Part shown: piece after piece, positions 61,272-64,000 of the stretch
Layout: each line of letters opens with the position of its first letter
Position numbering within the stretch: the first letter of the stretch is position 1
From: Sphingobacterium thalpophilum
GTDB lineage: Bacteria; Bacteroidota; Bacteroidia; Sphingobacteriales; Sphingobacteriaceae
Reading direction: 5' to 3'
DNA length: 64,000 nucleotides
Assembly: GCF_901482695.1 (NCBI RefSeq)
Contig: NZ_LR590484.1
Span: forward strand, 3,410,001-3,474,000
Notes under the pieces: generated by a model
Told to the model about the DNA's origin: nothing
The model's input: only the letters and a program-made list of their open reading frames with translations
Databases searched by the model: none
Program-made: the position numbers and the translations under genes

Positions 61272-62486
61272 GTGGATAACAATAAATCTAAAATAAACCA
61301 ATTACTGCAAAAGTATAAAGAGGGGAGCTGCTCGGCTGAAGAAATTGCCTGGCTGCAGAAAGCATTGACCGAAGAGGACAATGAAGCGGTGGACCGGGCC
61401 CTCGCCGAAAGTCTGTTGCAGCCCGATACGAAGGTAATCGTAGGGGAATGGCGTCCCGAAAAAACATTGGAAAATATTAAAACGAAGCTTGTTGACCAAG
61501 AAAGCCAACGTGACATAAAGCTACCCTTAAGATGGCCTTACTGGGCGGCGGCAATCACACTTTTCCTAATGCTCTTTTCGTTGTTGATCTGGAGACAGCA
61601 ACAAGATGGTCATTCGCTGCAAGCTACGCGCAACAATCTACAGGGGCCGCCGGCCAGTGAGGTGCAGCCGGGGGGTAACCGGGCAACTCTACGCCTGGCA
61701 GATGGCAGTCTCGTACAGCTCAATGAGCAGCAGACGGGAATTATCATAGGGGATGAGATCCGGTATGCAGATGGTCAGCGGTTAGCTGATGGACGGATGG
61801 GGCAGCAGGCAGCCGGCGATCTCAGCAAGGTCATGCTGGAGTTGCGGACACCCATGGGTGGCATGTATCAGATCACGTTGCCCGACGGGACTAAGGTATG
61901 GCTCAACGCAGCTTCTTCCTTAAAATATCCCGTTAGGTTTGCGCAGCAGGAACGCAGGGTACTGCTGGAAGGAGAGGCGTTTTTTGAAGTGACCAAAGAT
62001 GCAGCTCGCCCATTTAAGGTACTCAGCCGCGGACAAGAAATTCAGGTACTGGGTACCGCCTTTAATGTCAATGCCTATCCCACAAATAACCTGATCAAAA
62101 CCACATTGGTCAGCGGAAAGGTAAAACTATTTAATGAGGGACAGTCGACCCAGGCGGTATACCTACAGCCGGGGCAGCAGTCGAGCAATGGTGGCCAGGG
62201 GACAATTCGCATCGCGCAGATTGATCCTGCTCCTTTTATCGCCTGGAAAGAGGGCTTGTTTTATTTTGAAGAGACACCGTTGACGGAGGCGCTTCAGCAG
62301 ATCGGGCATTGGTACAATGTGGAGGTCAAATACAGTGACGGACTACCGCAGTCCCACTTTTATGGCCGGATAAACCGGGACAAACCGCTGCAGGATGTGC
62401 TGGACGTATTAACCGAAGCCGGGTTGCATTTTGAAATCAAAAAGACAGGTGATAAGCGTGTACTGCTGGTCACAGCCCAGCCTTAA
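61272..62486 (+). CDS. FecR-family anti-sigma factor
   Basis: 404 residues from a GTG start (61272; MDNNKSKINQLLQKYKEGSC). Membrane helix YWAAAITLFLMLFSLLIW near residues 93-110; periplasmic FecR domain (LRTPMGGMYQITLPDGTKVW, LEGEAFFEVTKDA, VLGTAFNVNAYPTN) and C-terminal DUF4974 domain (LFYFEETPLTEALQQIGHWY). It should hold the upstream sigma factor until the SusC STN domain signals. Both FecR proteins of the window share the LPDG-x5-LNAASSL block but are otherwise clearly different in sequence, so they are not recent duplicates. Confidence 0.94.
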   Translation: MDNNKSKINQLLQKYKEGSCSAEEIAWLQKALTEEDNEAVDRALAESLLQPDTKVIVGEWRPEKTLENIKTKLVDQESQRDIKLPLRWPYWAAAITLFLMLFSLLIWRQQQDGHSLQATRNNLQGPPASEVQPGGNRATLRLADGSLVQLNEQQTGIIIGDEIRYADGQRLADGRMGQQAAGDLSKVMLELRTPMGGMYQITLPDGTKVWLNAASSLKYPVRFAQQERRVLLEGEAFFEVTKDAARPFKVLSRGQEIQVLGTAFNVNAYPTNNLIKTTLVSGKVKLFNEGQSTQAVYLQPGQQSSNGGQGTIRIAQIDPAPFIAWKEGLFYFEETPLTEALQQIGHWYNVEVKYSDGLPQSHFYGRINRDKPLQDVLDVLTEAGLHFEIKKTGDKRVLLVTAQP

Positions 62487-62579
62487 TTAGAACGATCTAT
62501 GAATTATAAATCCTAAATAACCATGAAAACAAAACCAATGATGACACCGACTTAAGCTAAGCCAGGATACATGTTGGAC

Positions 62580-62681
62580 AAAAAAGACAGTGCTGGGGGG
62601 CACTGTCTCGGATGGATGCATGTATTTACCTTGTTGCCCGAAGGCAAAATTTTGATAACCATTTATAAATAACATACAAAC
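62580..62681 (-). ncRNA. Predicted antisense RNA upstream of the STN-bearing SusC gene (locus B)
   Basis: On the minus strand, GACAGTGC (62607-62600) and GCACTGTC (62593-62586) form a perfect stem followed by six Ts (62585-62580): an intrinsic terminator with no T-tract on the plus strand. Further inside the RNA, TTGCC-TTCG-GGCAA (62647-62634) makes a stable cUUCGg hairpin that exists only in the minus-strand RNA (CGAA loop on the plus strand). A -7 box at 62686-62693 gives an RNA of about 100 nt antisense to the receptor leader. The layout matches locus A. No -33 element was seen; ends are estimates. Confidence 0.58.
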
Positions 62682-62685
62682 CATA

Positions 62686-62693
62686 CAAACATA
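62686..62693 (-). promoter_or_regulatory. Minus-strand -7 element TATGTTTG overlapping a receptor start codon
   Basis: Plus-strand CAAACATA reads TATGTTTG on the minus strand, an exact TAnnTTTG, in the same register relative to the ATG as the box at 30481-30488. The plus-strand leader here also carries a tandem 9-base repeat, CATACAAAC twice (62673-62690). Confidence 0.5.
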
Positions 62694-64000
62694 TGATTTT
62701 TTATTCATTTGTTAGGCTACATCCGTGGAGTTTAACGTTACGTAGTATACTGATTATGAAATTGATCATACTCATTTCCTTGCTGACTATTATGCAGGCC
62801 TTTGCAGAGGGAAATGCGCAGACCATAAACCTTACCGCAAAGCATGTCACGCTAAACCAGGTGATGCACAGTATCCAAAAACAGAGCGGGCTAAACTTTT
62901 TTTTGAATGGCAAGGCATTGGCCCAGGCCAGGTTATCGGTAAACATTCAGCATGCCAAGCTGAAGGACGCTATGGACGCCATTGCGGCACCGCTCAATCT
63001 GGACTGGGTAAAAAAAGATGAGGTCATTATCCTCAAACCTAAACGCAGAAGCAACATGGCGTCAGCTACGGATGTAATCCAGCGCACGGTACGGGGGCGT
63101 GTCGTCAACAGTAAGGGCGAAGCGCTCACAGGAACCACAATTAGTGTGAAAGGAACCACCGTCTCTACAAATACGGATCAGGAGGGCCGCTTTTCTTTAC
63201 AGTTGCCTCCCGGCAGCCAGGTGCTGGTCTTCTCCAATGTGGGCTACCAACGGCAAGAAAAAACCGTGAATGGTAACGACGAGCTGCAGGTGGTACTGCA
63301 AGAGGAAGTCAGTGGCCTGGATGAAGTGGTCGTCGTGGGCTATGGCAGCCAAAAGCGCGCTAATGTGATAGGCGCTGTATCCACCGTCAGCAGCAGCTCG
63401 CTGGAGAACCGCTCCACATCCACGTTGTCCTCATCGCTTTCGGGTCTGGCCGCAGGCGTAAACGTGCAGGCCTCAACCGGAAAACCCGGCGCTGATGGCG
63501 CAAATATCCTGATCCGTGGTAGGGGTACGTTGAATAATACCTCTCCACTGGTGGTGATCGACGGTATAGTCGGATCCATGGATGCCGTCAACCCCAATGA
63601 TGTGGAATCGATATCGATCTTAAAAGACGCCGCAACGGCAGCAATCTACGGTTCGTTGGGTTCCAATGGCGTCATCCTCATCACAACAAAAAAGGGCGCA
63701 AAAGGAAAGAATAATGTGTCCTATACGGGTATGGTATCCATGCTGCGTCCCAATAATGTGCCGGAATTTGTTACCGACTATGCCCGTCATATGCGTCTGG
63801 TGAACGAGGGTTTTGTCAACCTGGGCCAGGCTCCGGTGTATACGGATGCGACGATCGGCCAGTGGGAGGAAGCAAAGAAAAACCCGGCTGCTCTCAGTGA
63901 GTTTGGTATCCCCAACGAGGTCGCTTATCCCAATACGGATTGGGGAGATGTACTTTTTGGTCAGCGTAAGCTGCTGCAAAATCACAACCTCTCGCTCAAC
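62693..64000 (+). CDS. SusC-family TonB-dependent transporter with STN domain, 5' part
   Basis: The frame is open from ATG 62693 to the window end (436 codons), so the barrel is cut off. An N-terminal basic stretch and signal (IMKLIILISLLTIMQAFA, with a second possible start at 62756), an STN domain (NLTAKHVTLNQVMHSIQKQS, INVQHAKLKDAMDAIAAPLN-type sequence), a carboxypeptidase-regulatory-like domain (TVRGRVVNSKGEALTGTTIS), the junction GLDEVVVVGYGSQKRANVIG and the plug (ILIRGRGTLNNTSPL, SISILKDAATAAIYGSLGSN). The STN domain explains the adjacent FecR and sigma genes. A SusD should follow outside the window. Confidence 0.95.
   Translation, partial: MIFYSFVRLHPWSLTLRSILIMKLIILISLLTIMQAFAEGNAQTINLTAKHVTLNQVMHSIQKQSGLNFFLNGKALAQARLSVNIQHAKLKDAMDAIAAPLNLDWVKKDEVIILKPKRRSNMASATDVIQRTVRGRVVNSKGEALTGTTISVKGTTVSTNTDQEGRFSLQLPPGSQVLVFSNVGYQRQEKTVNGNDELQVVLQEEVSGLDEVVVVGYGSQKRANVIGAVSTVSSSSLENRSTSTLSSSLSGLAAGVNVQASTGKPGADGANILIRGRGTLNNTSPLVVIDGIVGSMDAVNPNDVESISILKDAATAAIYGSLGSNGVILITTKKGAKGKNNVSYTGMVSMLRPNNVPEFVTDYARHMRLVNEGFVNLGQAPVYTDATIGQWEEAKKNPAALSEFGIPNEVAYPNTDWGDVLFGQRKLLQNHNLSLN

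Noticed and set aside
1..64000. CRISPR arrays, tRNA or rRNA genes, insertion sequences, phage genes
   Set aside because: No spaced direct repeats, no tRNA cloverleaf, and no transposase or integrase frame were seen.

Overview
The window looks like chromosomal DNA of a Bacteroidota, most like the Sphingobacteriaceae (family level is a guess). Grounds: several SusC/SusD pairs, FecR anti-sigma factors with the Bacteroidota-type C-terminal domain, a hybrid two-component system, many surface lipoproteins, poor Shine-Dalgarno sites with A-rich leaders, and exact matches to the Bacteroidota -7 promoter element TAnnTTTG. No rRNA, tRNA, CRISPR array, insertion sequence or phage gene was seen.

Layout. 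(1) 2-3681: end of a SusD followed by a SusC, the reverse of the usual order. (2) 3807-9791: an AraC regulator with a methyltransferase, a small membrane protein, a second AraC regulator next to a flavodoxin-fold quinone reductase, and three small genes of unknown or weakly known role. (3) 9848-15753: a nitrite assimilation island: siroheme methyltransferase (cobA, minus strand), then nirB, nirD, a formate/nitrite channel and a small barrel-like protein, closed by a minus-strand Crp/Fnr regulator with FNR-like cysteines. (4) 15977-20297: an unknown acidic protein, AraC plus SDR, an ABM-domain membrane protein, and a peroxiredoxin/DsbA-like pair. (5) 20535-28083: a polysaccharide utilisation locus (PUL) with SusC, SusD and a GH92 alpha-mannosidase. 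(6) 28449-43810: a 15-kb single-strand cassette with ECF sigma factor, FecR, an STN-bearing TonB receptor, two unclassified lipoproteins, three fasciclin-domain lipoproteins and a second, Oar-like TonB receptor. It has no SusD and no recognisable enzyme. (7) 44019-46964: erythromycin-esterase-family protein with a two-gene ABC exporter. (8) 46975-58994: a fructan/fructo-oligosaccharide PUL with a divergent hybrid two-component regulator, MFS porter, fructokinase, SusC, SusD and GH32. (9) 59160-60317: an alginate-lyase-family protein on the minus strand. (10) 60607-64000: ECF sigma, FecR and the start of an STN-bearing SusC that runs off the window.

The strongest unexplained signal is in the two sigma-FecR-TonB receptor loci. 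In both, the short gap between fecR and the receptor gene carries an intrinsic terminator that works only on the minus strand, and an exact minus-strand TAnnTTTG box whose first base overlaps the receptor's start codon in the same register. Together they predict antisense RNAs of about 95-100 nt across the receptor 5' leaders. This resembles the antisense sRNAs of PULs known from Bacteroides (DonS type).
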